64,000 nucleotides of DNA from Vitellaria paradoxa (Eukaryota > Streptophyta > Magnoliopsida > Ericales > Sapotaceae): contig CM034244.1 in the NCBI GenBank assembly GCA_019916065.1, positions 23,986,471 to 24,050,470 of the forward strand, given 5' to 3'. Shown here one piece after another: positions 24,886-37,860 of this stretch (positions within the stretch are counted from its first letter, which is position 1; each line of letters begins with the position of its first letter). A model generated the notes under the pieces. It had not been told where the DNA came from, made no database searches, and worked only from the letters and a program-made list of their open reading frames with translations. The position numbers and the translations under genes were made by a program.

Positions 24886-26480
24886 TTAGCTGCAATGACA
24901 CATTTTCATTGAAAATCAATATTAGTTGATTATTATGCTTCATTCACTAGGAGCTGGTAAGTAGTGGAGAGCACAAACAAGTTGCCTATATGATAGGATT
25001 GAGAAGTCGATTGTGTAACTATCCGGATGATAGGCTAAAATGAACTTTGGAGAGAGAAAGAATCGGTAACAAACCTAGGAAAATGAGAAATTATTGTTAC
25101 ACAAAATGTGATCCGACACTTTTACCGAGTGCGTATGAAGCAATAGGACTAAGGAGTCGTAGGAATTTGTATTTTTATTTTATAATCGAATGTTAGATAC
25201 ATGAAAATTAAGAATTTAAACTAGGATTTTAATCTGGATAATTTGAAAAAAAAAACTATTTGATTTAATTATTGGATTTAAATTTATTTTAGTATAATTA
25301 TCTAATTTATCTTTTAATATATATGTATATATGTATATATTTTATTACACTATTGAGGGATGAGAGTAGATATCATCTATGATAAAAGTCATCTATAAGT
25401 CTGTGTTATCCAAATTTGTGCTTATTACAATAGTTAATAAAATAGGAAAAAAAATAGATAGTATTTTTAAAAAAACTTAAAAAGAATAACATTTATGCTG
25501 CATTTGATGAATGTGAACTTCGAGGGGTTGTTTGGCCTACAAAAAATATAAAAAAGTTACCAGTTTCTTCTAATCAAATTTCTTCACATATCATTTTTAC
25601 ATCAACATTTTATACTTTTCTTGTACTTTTTGGTAAGTTGAACTGCTCTTAAATTTTAGATTAAATTTCATAAAAAAAATGTATAAGGAATGTAATTATT
25701 TTAATACTTTTTAATAAACATAACTGGAGTTTATTTTACCTACACTCCATATAGTTTTAGTTTGTATACTTAGACCCATAAATTTTATAAATGTGTATAT
25801 GGAACCCTTTAAATTTGTATTATATTTACTCAAATCTCTTGATAGATTTTACATTTAAAAAATAACTTTTGACTAATTTGATACTATGAAATTATCTTTA
25901 TATCCTAAGTACTAGTAAAAAAAATTATATTATGATATCGTGCATCCTATTTTAAAAAAATTACATTACAAATAATTTATTATTTTTTATGAACTTTTTT
26001 ATACTAATACTTTAAATTATTGTGCTTCAAATTAATATTTTAAATTAATATTATATATATAAATTAGCAATATATGTATAAAATATCACTGCCTTCACAT
26101 TAATATTTTAATTTAATAAACTAAACATGAAAGAAATAAAATTTTATTTTCTCATTTTCTTTCACTTTCTTTCTACCGATGTCAAACAATAATAGAATGA
26201 ATAATAACAGAATAATTTTACTCTCAATTTTCATTTTCATGTTTTGTTTTATTAGTACTGAAGATACAAAAGTAATTTCATAATATTGAATACTTTTTAA
26301 AAATGAAATTTAATAAATGTATGTGACTACGTCAAGGTATATATTTATAAAATTTGTACAATTTAGGTGCGTAAAGTCAAAATCACATCAGGTATGAGTA
26401 AAATAAAAGATTTTGACCATTAATACTAATATTCTTAAATGATTATCTCAAACTCACTCTTACACAGTCATTCATAATTT
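24886..26480. other. AT-rich intergenic DNA with a MITE-like segment
   Basis: No gene is seen. Around 25520-25640 a ggttgtttggcctac start and AT-rich body resemble the small MITE-like family also found at 28646-28800 and 36782-36915. Confidence 0.45.
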
Positions 26481-26497
26481 CAAGTTAAATAGATCAT

Positions 26498-26759
26498 GCC
26501 CCTTTGGGGGTAGTCGAGCGGGAGTTCGGGGGCGCCTAAGGGTCTGGGCCGCGCGCGGTCCCATGTTCAACTCTCCTTCGGGAGGGTGGGTTACCGTTTT
26601 GGCGGGCTTCTAACAGCTCCCCTCGATCGAGCCGGTCAGCTAGGGCTTGCCTAAGCTAGTTTACCACCTCGTAGGCCATTGCCGGCTTAGTCCACGGGGG
26701 CGGGTTTCACCCAGTGCGCACCTTCGGGTAGCGGCTACAAGCTTCTTCTCGATCCACAG
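26498..26759 (+). mobile_element. GC-rich tRNA-derived SINE
   Basis: A 262-bp GC-rich island in very AT-rich DNA, bounded by a perfect 16-bp target-site duplication aagttaaatagatcat (26482-26497 and 26760-26775). An A-box-like tagtcgagcgggag lies near the 5' end and a B-box-like atgttcaactctcc about 55 bases later, as expected for an RNA polymerase III promoter. The 3' half carries cagtgcgcaccttcgggtag, a string I associate with plant SINE tails. No coding potential. Confidence 0.88.
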
Positions 26760-26775
26760 AAGTTAAATAGATCAT

Positions 26776-28640
26776 CATCCATAGCGTATACTCTCTTTCT
26801 TTCATTAATGTCAAATGGCGGTTGTGATATCATACATGCACTTGTATTTTTAATATTTTAATAATTATTTACGTTAATTACATATTTTTCACCATTGAAA
26901 TTTATATATTTTTAATTACCCAAAAAAAAAGAAATTTATATATTTTGTCGGGCTTAGTAATTATTTGCTGGACCTAAGCATAACCCCAACGCTAGTGAGT
27001 TTGTTTTATAACAATGTCCTAAGGTTTCGTCTCTTGGGCTCGTCACCACTCAAAATCATTGTAATTAGAAGGGGTTACAGGGCTACCGTGCATAATACAT
27101 TGAGGATCATGATTCATTATTTAATCGAGATTACGGTTTCTACCAAATAGTATTTATTAATTCAGTTAATATTATTTATTAATTTAATTAAATTTATCTT
27201 GTCTTGACGTTTCATTTTTACATTTCAGATCCTATAATACATTTGCACCATATCTTAATTAGAATAAATTAAAATTAATCATTTTAACCATGTTGATTAT
27301 TTAAAAAAAAGGGCAAAATTTTTTAAACATTTGTTAACATGTGCCGGGACTAATAAAAATATAACATGTAATAATATTTCGCTTGTTTCTGATGCACATC
27401 TCCATTAGAGTGCAGATATCCACATATATAATCATATCAATCGTATACCACTTAAATTAGAAGAACATGAATAATTATTATTTTATATCATATAGAAAAA
27501 AATACCAAAACAATTCTATCCCATTTAGATTAGAATATTATGAATAATTATACATTAAATAATATAAATTAATATGAAATATAATTATGTTAGAAAAATA
27601 AGTAGTTTTGACATACATGATGTATTTGATCATTAATATAATTCTTGTATTAAAGACTCATATAATGAAAAAAATTATATTAATTGGAATAAAATTATTA
27701 AATGAAAGACTCATATAATAAATAGAATCATTAGTTTATTTTAAATGAAGAGTACAACAGACTTTCTTCTATGAAAAAGCTTATAAAATAAATAGAATTA
27801 TTTGATTAATTAGAATAGTAGATTTCTATAATAAATAAAATATTTTAAGATAATTATTATTAGATAGCACGTGTTATAGTTTTAACATTGAGTTAGGTGT
27901 TATTGGACACAATGACGCTTTCCAAATTCTACTTCATATATATTTATTTAAGAGATGAAATCCTATAACCTAGTCAAATTACAAAAATTTAAGAGATTTA
28001 ATCTACTAATACCTTAGATAAATATAATTTTTATAAAAAATTAAAATTATACAAATTATCTTAATATAAAACATAATATAGAAATATATTAATAGTATTT
28101 ACATATTTTTTTATCAATAAGTATTATTTTTGTAATAATATAATATTAAAAAACTATTTTATTATGTAATGGGTTGAACGATCATCCTAACTCAGCCCCC
28201 TACCCATTTGAATTTTATCATTTGTAATGTGGTCGCTTGGTATTTTATTATTTAAAATTTAATTAATTAATTAATTAAGATTACGTTGAAACAAATGTAT
28301 TAAATTCATAAAGCCCTCATTTGAATGTTCAATTTTTAGTCAATTTTTACTACTTTTTGACAAAAATTGATAGATAAAAATTTTGTATATTTAATAAAAA
28401 TTTGATAACTTTTAAGTTTGAGTTAAAGTAAAATAACTATTATATTCTTTGCCAGTTCAGTAGAATTTAAAATTATTGATAACTTTTGATATTTTATCAA
28501 ATGCCTAAAATATAAAAAATTAATTTTTATTTTTATTTTTTTGCTCCTCCGAATGGGGCCAGAGTCAATTTTCATTCCGATTACTGAAGACAGTAGATTG
28601 GATGACCTTAAAAAAGAAAATCTTTCACATAAATTATATA
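26776..28640. other. AT-rich intergenic DNA
   Basis: No gene or RNA gene was recognised. A 61-codon open frame at 26965-27150 has no recognisable similarity. Around 28310-28510 a MITE-like body (tcatttgaatgttcaatttt at one end, tatcaaatgcctaaa at the other) is present. Confidence 0.45.
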
Positions 28641-28645
28641 CACAG

Positions 28646-28800
28646 GAGGTGTTTGGTTGGTCAAAATCAACAAAAATATATTTATTTTTACCAACTTTTT
28701 ATATTTTCTTTTAATTAAATTTTATCATTTATTACTTTTATATCAAATTTTTATATTGTTAGTGTATTTTTTACTAAATTTTTGTCGACTAAACAACCAA
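28646..28800. mobile_element. Short MITE (family with gtgtttggttgg ends)
   Basis: Terminal inverted repeats gtgtttggttggtc at the left and, reverse-complemented, ttggttgtttagtc at the right. The AT-rich body has no coding. Related sequences occur near 25525 and 36782. Confidence 0.6.
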
Positions 28801-29386
28801 GAGAAAGAGAGATACGTACGTGTCTCTCTCTTCATATGTATATATATACACGTACGTCTTTTCCTTATTTTGGAAATTGTAATTCTTCCGATCCATCTTA
28901 ACAGAATCAGATCTGTAGATAGGCGAGTTCAAATAGGTCGTGGGTTCGAGATGGACTCCAATCTTCATAAATACACCCACATAGTAATATGGTCAAATAT
29001 TATGTTTGGGTCATAATTGGGTTATTCTAATCTCAATCAAGCCAAATTTGACTTATTTACCTTAACCACTCGACTTTATGTTTTGAATAAAATTTTCTTT
29101 TCCTTGACTAGTCCAAAAATCATTTAGATTACAAACTGTCAGACATATCGAGAAGCAAAAAGTCCAGACACCAAGAAATCATTTAGATTATATTTGATTG
29201 GACATTAAATCCAGTAATTAAAATAAAAATTCTTGCTGTTGATAAAATGAATTTCTTGTGAGAGTGTTTGGAATACCAACTTTTAGAAAAAATTACTTTC
29301 TCACTTTTTGGCATTTTGTTAGTCAATTTAAAAAAAAAAATAGATAATATCGATTCAAACGTGATTTCTTTTACCCGTTCGAATAA

Positions 29387-29755
29387 GGCCCTATTTGACA
29401 TCAAGAAAAAACTCTAAAAAATTCTAAAAATCTCTATAAATCTCCAACAACTCCTCTACCTTTAATTTTTCTGCCATCACTAATTTCAAAAAATTTTAAT
29501 ATTTTACTAAAAAAATAAAAAATCTTGAAGTAGGTTAATCAAATGTGTAAATTTTTTATACAATCATATTCTTCGTGTCGAAACCTTTCAAACGAGTACT
29601 ATTGTTGCTATTTTTTGTGAATTTCTTTGAATCCGTGTGAACGGATTTGAAAAACTATTTCCACGATTTGTTACTTTTCAGAAAAAAATACCAAAATCAA
29701 CCCTAAACCACATTTTATCTCAATTTATTTTATTTTTTCTTACTCCAAACGGACC
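29387..29755 (+). mobile_element. Tourist-like MITE, family M1, copy 1
   Basis: Terminal inverted repeats ggccctatttga and (right end, reversed) ggtccgtttgga, flanked by TAA on both sides (29384-29386 and 29756-29758), the TWA target duplication of PIF/Harbinger elements. The two Harbinger pseudogenes in the window belong to the superfamily that mobilises such elements. The body is shared, in inverse orientation, with 29999-30353. Confidence 0.8.
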
Positions 29756-29998
29756 TAAATACACTTCAACTTTCAGTAAAAAATTAATAAGTTAAATTGA
29801 CAAAAGTTTACTAACCAAACCCCCTAATTGATCCTTAATCAAACTGTTAAGGAATTTAAACTTAAAAATTTTCATATTTACAAAATTATGAGTTTTTAAT
29901 TTTATGTGATATTTGAAAATTTTATAAAAAAAAAAAAAAAAAAAACAGGATTTGTAACTCAATAAAGTTACCCTTATTAGTTTTACGTATTCAAGAAA

Positions 29999-30353
29999 GG
30001 GCTCGTTTGAAGTAAGAAAAAAATAAGATAAATTGAGATAAAATGTGGTTTAGAGTTAATTTTGGCGCCTTTTTTTCTGAAAAATCGCAAACCATGAGAA
30101 CGGTTTTCCAAATCCGTTCCCACGGATTCAAAAAAAATTTAAAAAAATAGCGACAATGGTACTCATTTGAAAGCTTTCGGCACGAAGAATGTGATTGTAT
30201 AAAAAATTTATACATTTGATTAACCTATTTTTAAATTTTTTTAGCGAAATATTGAAATTTTTTGAAATTAGTGATGGCGGGAAAATTAGAGGTAGATGAG
30301 TTGTTAAAGATTTATAGAATTTTTTAGAGATTTTTTTTACTCTAAACGAGCCC
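29999..30353 (-). mobile_element. Tourist-like MITE, family M1, copy 2 (inverted)
   Basis: Terminal inverted repeats gggctcgtttga / gggctcgtttag. The body is the reverse complement of copy 1 (shared: aaattgagataaaatgtggt and gtgatggcgggaaaattaga). Flanking bases are aaa on both sides. The copies are 243 bp apart and face opposite ways, so a transcript through both could fold. Open frames here are shadows of the repeat. Confidence 0.78.
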
Positions 30354-30735
30354 AAAATAGTAATTTAATTTTTTAACTCATATTTTTATTTTATTTACAA
30401 ATATATTCAAACACACCAAATATTAATTAACAAAAAAAAATTCATTATAATTTGCCAACGTAACCAATGTTAGAATTTAGTTTGCGTTGTTGTTTCTATT
30501 CTTTTGAAAACTAATATGGCCCTACGGTTTCAGTTCAAAGTTTGAATAAATCATTTTTCCTAATCTGTAATCATAGTATATCATCGTGTTAGAAGTCTTT
30601 TATTTTTTTCTTTGTGTGTAGACTAAAAAGAACATCAAATATACTTTATTTAAAAGATAAGACTTAGAACAAAATATTCGGGTTGTTTCTATTTTAATTT
30701 TTTTTTTGTCTTATATCATTTTCCACTAAAATTTG

Positions 30736-30737
<2 letters not shown>

Positions 30738-30775
<38 letters not shown>

Positions 30776-30776
30776 T
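30738..30776. repeat. (TTA)n microsatellite
   Basis: About 13 perfect TTA/ATT units. Confidence 0.95.
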
Positions 30777-31280
30777 TAGTGTTTCATAGCTTTGAATCAT
30801 GTTGTTAACATTCATAAAAAAATTACCAAAAAAAAAAAAGTTTGAAATAGAAAAATCAACTTACAAGTGAAACAAATTGAGTTTTTTTATTTTTAATACT
30901 TTTTTAAAAAATATATGAACAACATAGTTAGAAGCTATTAAAAATAAAGGAAAAGGAATCATTTTTTTTTTTTATCAAATTGTCCCTATCATAGGTCAAT
31001 TTTTCCAAAGCGAGAAAAACGTTGAGTTGCTTTTCTATTTATTTATTTATTTATTATTATTATTTTTTTATTATTATTTTTATTTTTGTTCGAATACATG
31101 TGTGGTCACATGGTCCATGTTTGAAATGGCTGAGGCATTGGTGGTTTTCAACTGGCAAACGGCTCGCTTTTGTCTGGTACAGTGATTGATATAAATATAA
31201 AAATGGACTATAAAAATGCCTTTTTCTTTTTTTTTTTTTGGGGGGAAACTGACTAGCATTGTTTTGGCGAATTTTAGTCA

Positions 31281-31752
31281 GGGTGTGTTTGGAGTACGTT
31301 TAAGGTTTGGCACACTATAAAACTTTAAAAAATACTAAAAATTTTTAAAAATATTTAAAATTTTTTAACATATTTTGTATTATTCGTATTTTGTAAAATT
31401 TCTATAAATTAACATATATTTATATATCTCAATAATTTTTTACAAATTCTAATAAATTTTTTACGAATCTCATAATATTCCACAAACTTTAATAACTTTT
31501 CTACAAACTTCAAAAAATTTTTAATGACTTTCAATACATTTTGAAGTAAAACCATTCTGATGGATCCGAAAAAACTGTTCGAACAATTTCTCTCTCTAAA
31601 AACTTGACGCGTCAAAATGTTTCACTATTTGTCTTTTTTTTTTTTATGAAAGGTATTCATCTTTGAAAAACGTGATTTGGTGGTTACATGTCAAACGTCA
31701 AAAATTATATAAATCATATTTTTTGTTATTTTTTAACTCTCCAAACACACCT
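31281..31752 (+). mobile_element. MITE, family M2, copy 1
   Basis: Ends gggtgtgtttggagtacg and (reversed) aaggtgtgtttggagagt. The body has the ttgacgcgtcaaaatg-like and ttctacaaacttca blocks that recur, reverse-complemented, in 34377-34828. No coding. Confidence 0.72.
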
Positions 31753-32344
31753 TAGTATTAGTACAAAAAAAAATTCAACTTTTTCTAGTTTTTTATCTTT
31801 TTAATTTTTATCCTACACTAAAAATATTACCATACAAAATTATCAATTTTCTTTAATTTCCTCTAACTTTTAAAGTTTTCAATTTTCTTTAATTTCCTCT
31901 AACTTTTAAAGTTTTATCAAACACGAAAAAATCTCTCCGAACTAATTCAAAAAATATAAAATCTGTTTTTTTTCTTATTTTAGGTAAATTTTTACTTTTT
32001 GCATCAATATGCCAAGTTTATCCCAGAAACATAGGGCCAAATGTAGGTTCAAAGCCACCGTTTGAAGGACCAATTTTTGGTATAAATCTAATTAATTTTT
32101 AAGATTTGAGTGTTTGGTAAAATATTAAATTTCATATCTTTTTTCTTAGTAATAATAAGTTACTTAATTCAAAAGTTATCAAAATTTTTATTACATATAA
32201 AAAATTATCAAAAATTACTAAAAATTATTAAAAATTATCAAAAAATTTATTAAACACTAAAAAATAAAAAAAAACAAAATTTACAACACACCAAAAATTA
32301 ATTTCAACTACTAATTTTTAACAAAAAAATATTAAACATTATGA

Positions 32345-32530
32345 AAAATTAAACTTCCAAAAAACTCTAATATTTCGTTTAATTTGCTATAAATATTTGA
32401 AAATCTCTAAAAATATTTAAAAACTTTTAAAAGTTATTTATTTTTTATCTCACTGCACGAATTATAAATTCATAATTTATTTCATTTTATCTCACTTTAT
32501 CTAATTTTTTATCACTCTAAACACAACTTA
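32345..32530. mobile_element. MITE, family M3, copy 1
   Basis: A short AT-rich element ending tctcactttatctaatttt...ctctaaacacaac. It is related in reverse complement to 40798-40955 and to 34247-34376. Left end is approximate. Confidence 0.5.
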
Positions 32531-34246
32531 AGTGTGTTATGCTTGGGTGGTCAAACATAAATTCATCGTTTAGCTATACGGTCAATCATAGGCAAGCAAT
32601 ATTGGAAAAAGAAATGCGAGGAAATGTGTAACGAAGAAGGAAAAGCACCCAAAGACCAGGCATGCCCACAGATTAAAACAAGCGAGGATATCTAGCACAA
32701 GGAATAACATTCGCAAGCACTGGCTCAACTTTTGCTTCGACAATAAGGTTGCATTTGGGAACAAAAAGTTTCCCGGTTACTAATTTTTTGATTATTTGTA
32801 AAATGATTAAATTTATTCTTTTACATTTTATTTTTTTTTTAAATTTTGAAAGGCAAAAGTATTATATTAATAAAAAATTAACTATTAAAAAATTAATTTT
32901 TTTCTTTTTCCGAACACAAAAAAAAAAAAAAAAAAACTTCTTAATAAGTAGTTAATTGTCCATTATAAAAAAAACTTTACTTTTTTTTTTCTTCCTAAAC
33001 TCAACCTAAAAACTCCACCACTTCCCTCTTAATGTTGTCATATGCCCTGACAATCTGAGTAGATGGAGTAAGATTTCTAGGGTTGAAATTTCAGTAATTG
33101 TTCTTTAAATTTTTCTTGAAACTTCATTTTAGGATATGTTTAAAATGAGAATTTGGTCAGGAAAAAAGATTGAAAAAAGTTAAGAAATATAAAATCTTAA
33201 ATACATATATTTGTTTAAACGGATTTAAAAAATATAATAAAATAAAAAACTTATTTGTTAATTCAATTAATTGTATTTTTCTAAAATTTATATATTTTTT
33301 TTCCATTTTTCATCACAATTCAAGCAAGAGGAGTAATTTTGAATTTATAAATCCCCTTCTTTTTTCTTGATATAAACACAGTCTTGGTGTTTGAGTTTTT
33401 TCCTTTTTAATAACTAAATACCTGAACTTTTAAATAGTTGCAATGTAAGTCCTTAAAGGCACAAAATATTCATAAAACTTCACATTGCAGCTAATTAAAA
33501 ATTTGTGCTCTTAATCATTAAAAAATAATTCAGGCCTTAAAATAAAATTTCGGATAAAACTCAAATGTGCAAAGTAAAATTTACCTTTAAATTATTTATT
33601 TTGATGATTAATTAAATAAAATTTAAGTATTTTTAAAAATAAATTTTAGTTTTCTTTTCATTTTTTTCTAAACCTAACCAATTAATTATAACTTTTTAAT
33701 TTATTTTTTTATATTGATTTTTTCTTATATTAACTCATCAACTTTTCCCCCCAACTTTGGGGGCACAATAATAAAAAAAATAAAAGGACCACAATAATAA
33801 TGTAATTTGACTTTTATTTTGCTGGCCACTTTACTAATATTGATGATTGAATTTGGGAGAGCGAAGCACCGCTAAAATATTTATCAAACGCGTTTGTTTT
33901 GTGGACGGCTGTGCTTTGTCGATTTTGAAAGAATTTATAATTTAAGAATGAGATCAAAATGTCAAATTTTGGAGAAGTTCTCCTTATACATGTAGAAAAA
34001 AAAATTGATAATGGAAATCGTATTAAACGAAGTTTTTTCAATTATAATTATAATTTTAAATATATAAATTTTTATTTTACCTCGAATACGCCTGATGCAT
34101 AATTCAATTACTTGAATTATAAAAATTTATAAGTTTAGAATTTTAAATTTTGACTTTCATTAAAATAGAATAACCAATTTAAAGTATACTTCTTCTTCTT
34201 TTTCTTTTTGTTTTCCCCTTTAACCTTATCTATTTAACCTTCATTT
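32531..34246. other. AT-rich intergenic DNA
   Basis: No gene was recognised. Open frames of 60-75 codons are low complexity (Lys/Asn/Phe/Ile-rich) and carry no domain. Confidence 0.45.
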
Positions 34247-34376
34247 GGGGCTCTGATGTTTGTTGAAAAATATTAAAAATTTTTAAAAATTATTCACTTT
34301 TTTATCTCAATAAACGAATCACGAATCTACAACTTTTATCAAATTTTACTAATTTTTTTCACTTCAAACACACTCT
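34247..34376. mobile_element. MITE fragment, family M3
   Basis: From ggggctctgatgtttgttg to cacttcaaacacactct, abutting the next MITE directly. The body shares ttttatctcaataaacgaat-like sequence with the other M3 copies. Confidence 0.5.
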
Positions 34377-34828
34377 TGGGGTTTGTTTAACGCGGTAATA
34401 AATAGCAAAAAAAAAAAAAGTAAAAAATGTGGTTTAGGAGACTTTTTTCATTTGGAGCGCAGCTACCAAACCACGTTTTTCATATATGAATATTAAAACT
34501 TTTGACTTTTGCGTCAACTTTTTTCAGAGAGAAACCATTCAAATGGTTTTTTGGTTTTGTCAGAACAGTTTTACATCAAAATTTATTGAAAGTAATTAAA
34601 AAATTTTGGAGATTTATAAAAAAGTTATTGAAGTTTATGGAATATTATTAGGATTTGTAAAAAATTTATTAAGGTTTGTAAAAACTTGATGGGATATGTA
34701 GATTTATATAAATTTATAGAAATTTCACGAAATATAAGAAGTGTAAAATATATTAGAGAATCTTAGAAGTTTTTAGAAATTTTTAGGGTTTTCATTATTT
34801 TTTTACCTTTTTTAGCGCCAAACAGGCT
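34377..34828 (-). mobile_element. MITE, family M2, copy 2 (inverted relative to 31281)
   Basis: Ends tggggtttgtttaacgcg and (reversed) agagcctgtttggcgct. The body contains gacttttgcgtcaac and a series of aaaatttattaaggtttgta-type blocks, the reverse complement of 31281-31752. Confidence 0.7.
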
Positions 34829-36781
34829 CTTAATATAAATTTGAAGAATCCACTAGCTTAAAAATTGAATATATTTTATAAAAATAAAGAAAAGTACAAT
34901 TATGAGCAAAGAGTCAACCTTGAGAAGACACTCAAATACTTTAAAATTAGTGTTGATTTGTGTGATGTACGAAATTGTATAATATATTTTTTAGATAAAA
35001 TATAATTTTAAATATGTTATAAAATATTTTAATAAAGTTATATGATTTTATAAAATAATTATTCAGTTATTTTTTATATCTTTTTATTTGTGTTGATATT
35101 AGTGAGTCGATAGATTTGATCATCATCAAGTTTTTCATATTAACGCCAAAAATTTATATTTTACCAAATTTTGATTTGACTTAATCATAAAAACTAAAAT
35201 TTGTTCTAAAATATATATTAAATCACAAACTTACCTAATCAATCTATTCTCTTTTTATTTTAAATTGTTTGTTAATTTTAATATATGTTTTTATTTTTTT
35301 AATTCTTTACTCATTTTGCAAAATTAGCTTGAATTAGAAATACTATTAATCTTAATTTTATTAAATTAATTTTTGACTAATTTTATAAAAATAACTCAAA
35401 CTGAAAATATTATTTTTGTGAATTGTATGTTGTAATTTATAAAAATAACTCAAATACTAAGTATTATTAAATAGATTTTTAACTGATTATCAACATAATT
35501 AATTTAATTTAAAAATTAAACTTAAAAAAATTTACTCTACAGCCTAATTAATATTTAAGCATTTCCATGTCTAATTAAGAGTAAGTAGTTTTTTTTATTT
35601 AAATTTAAAATAAACTAAGAGTTGTTATTACGAGAAGAGTTAATTTTTTAATTTTTAGTAATTTTTGTTTCAAGCCTAATTAATTATTTAATTATGTAAA
35701 TTTTGAGACGATAGTTAACCAAGATTAAGAACGTCACATAGGATTTAGTAATAATTTTTCGATTCATTTCATAAAAAAATAAATTAAATTTTTATTAGTA
35801 ATTTAAAAAAATATGGTACCAATTTAAATTTAAAATTAAAATTTAGAAAAAAATGAATCCCAAAACTAATTTTATTTAAAGATTTGTAAAAATAAAAAAT
35901 AGAATGATGAATATATAAAGTGCATGTAAGATTTGATAATAAATTTTTAATTAGTTTTATAAAAACAACTCAAACTACTAATCATATGTGCTTTATAAGA
36001 TAAAACAAATATAGTTAATATGACTAATTTGAATTTAAAATTATTTAAAAAATAATTATCTTGAGCCTAATTAATATTCAGTAATTTAAAATTTTAAAAA
36101 TACTAAGAGTTGTTATAAGAAAAATAACTTAATTATTATTTAAATTTTTTTGCGCTATTTAATTGAATTCTATTTTTTATTTGTATTTTAAAATTAATTA
36201 CTAACATATTTGAAATATAAAACTTTTACAATTATATTAAATTTATAAGTAAGTGAGTTTTTCTTTTTTTAAATCCATGAATTCATTTCTATAAAATTTA
36301 TATTGAAGTGGGTCTTTTTTTTGAAAGTCAAGTCAGTGGGTGATTTTGCGGATTCGAAACTTACACAAATGGATACTTTTTTAGAATTCATGAGTTCTTT
36401 AAAATTTATTAAAATAACATACCACAAACTCTAGTGTTTTTGTAAGAAAAAGAAAATGGGGGAGTTGTATTGTTTTAACGATGTGGAAAAAAAAAAGTAA
36501 AAGTTTTGTGGGTGAGAAAAAAGAAAAAAAGAATAGAAAAGAAAAGGAAGGATTTTAAAAATAATTTTAAAATCCGTAAAAAAAAATGAGAAGTGAAATG
36601 AAGAGTAAAAAAATATATTATATAAAATGAGAATGAAAGAAAAGAGAAGAGAAAAATTAGATTATTTTAATATTATAATATAGATAAAGAGAACAATTAC
36701 CAATAAATAACCTGTCGGTTAAAGAAAGCCACTAGAGAGAGTATCCTTCTAGTTGACACGCGAAAGATTACATAAAATATA
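34829..36781. other. Very AT-rich intergenic DNA
   Basis: No gene, RNA gene or element with clear ends was found. Codon-like structure is absent on both strands. Confidence 0.5.
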
Positions 36782-36915
36782 AGTGTGTTGATTGATCAAA
36801 CAATATAATAAAAATATAAAAATTTAATGTAAGAATAATATGTGATAAAATTTAATAAAAAATATAAAAAATTAGTAAAAATTAAAATATTTTGATTAAT
36901 TTTATCGAATCAAAC
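36782..36915. mobile_element. Short MITE-like element
   Basis: Starts gttgattgatcaaacaat and ends aattttatcgaatcaaacat. The AT body resembles 28646-28800 in reverse complement. Ends approximate. Confidence 0.45.
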
Positions 36916-37235
36916 ATCCGTAAAATTGAATCCCGGAGAAGCGTGACCTCATCCCTACATGGGGAAAGTAATAATGTTTAAAACCATGCTTCCCATACAC
37001 CACATGCTTGCAGGGACACTTGTCGAAAATGCACTGACAGCCAACTTTTGTGAGAGCGGAAAGTCGGGCCAAATCGACCCAAAACCGGGTCAAATAGCAC
37101 CCATTTGATATGCCCACATGCAAAAGCAGGTCGGAGCTGAACCAAATTTCCAATCCGGATCGGAAACATGATCTTTACAGATGCTTTACGTACCATATCC
37201 ATGATCTTACGTGCCATGCATGTCCATTGTCATGA
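36916..37235. other. GC-richer island of unknown nature
   Basis: About 320 bp clearly less AT-rich than its surroundings, with overlapping 79- and 83-codon minus-strand frames (37217-36978, 37153-36902). Neither resembles a known protein and neither has neighbours that suggest splicing. It may be a degenerate gene or repeat fragment; function unknown. Confidence 0.3.
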
Positions 37236-37239
37236 TAAA

Positions 37240-37860
37240 CACGGTTTGGTTTGGAAAGTAAAAAAATTAATTTTTTTGTAATTAAAATTTTAATTTTTTG
37301 TTAATTTAATATTTTTACTTTTAAAGATTAAAAAAATAAATTTAATCATTTTAAAAAAAATCAAAAAATTAATAATTGATAACTGAACTGCCAATTGTTT
37401 CTTATCAAACAAAACCTGAGTTTGAAAAGAAAAAATTAATTTTTAATAATTTTTTAACTGACCTAACATTTATATTTCTTGTGAGTTAAAAAAAATTAAA
37501 ATACAAAAAAATAATTTTAATCAATTTAAAAAAAATTAAAAAATTGAATAGCTGAAAACTCATCCCAAACGGACACTTATTACTAGATGAATACCCACGT
37601 GTTCGCAACACAAAAAGCCACTTTCACACAGGAGGACGAGAACGTTTGGGAAAATTCCAGAAAATAAGGTGGCGTTTGGCTAATAAAAAAATAAAAATAA
37701 ATTAATTTTTATTAATTTTTTAATTTTCTTCAACAAACATAAAAATAATTTTTTTTTTAACTTTTGCCAACTTTCTTTAATTGTTTATGACTTTTACTAA
37801 AATTCTTCAATTTTTATAAATTTTTATTAAATATTCAACTATCAAATAAAGCGTAACACG
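37240..37860. repeat. Cluster of three related MITE-like segments
   Basis: Three adjacent AT-rich blocks (about 37240-37425, 37426-37577 and 37672-37860) each start with a gtttgg/gtttga-type end and carry attaatttttaataattttttaac-like bodies. They look like tandem or serial insertions of one family. Confidence 0.5.

Noticed and set aside
28657..29016. 119-codon open frame
   Set aside because: It begins inside a MITE and is hydrophobic low complexity with no domain.
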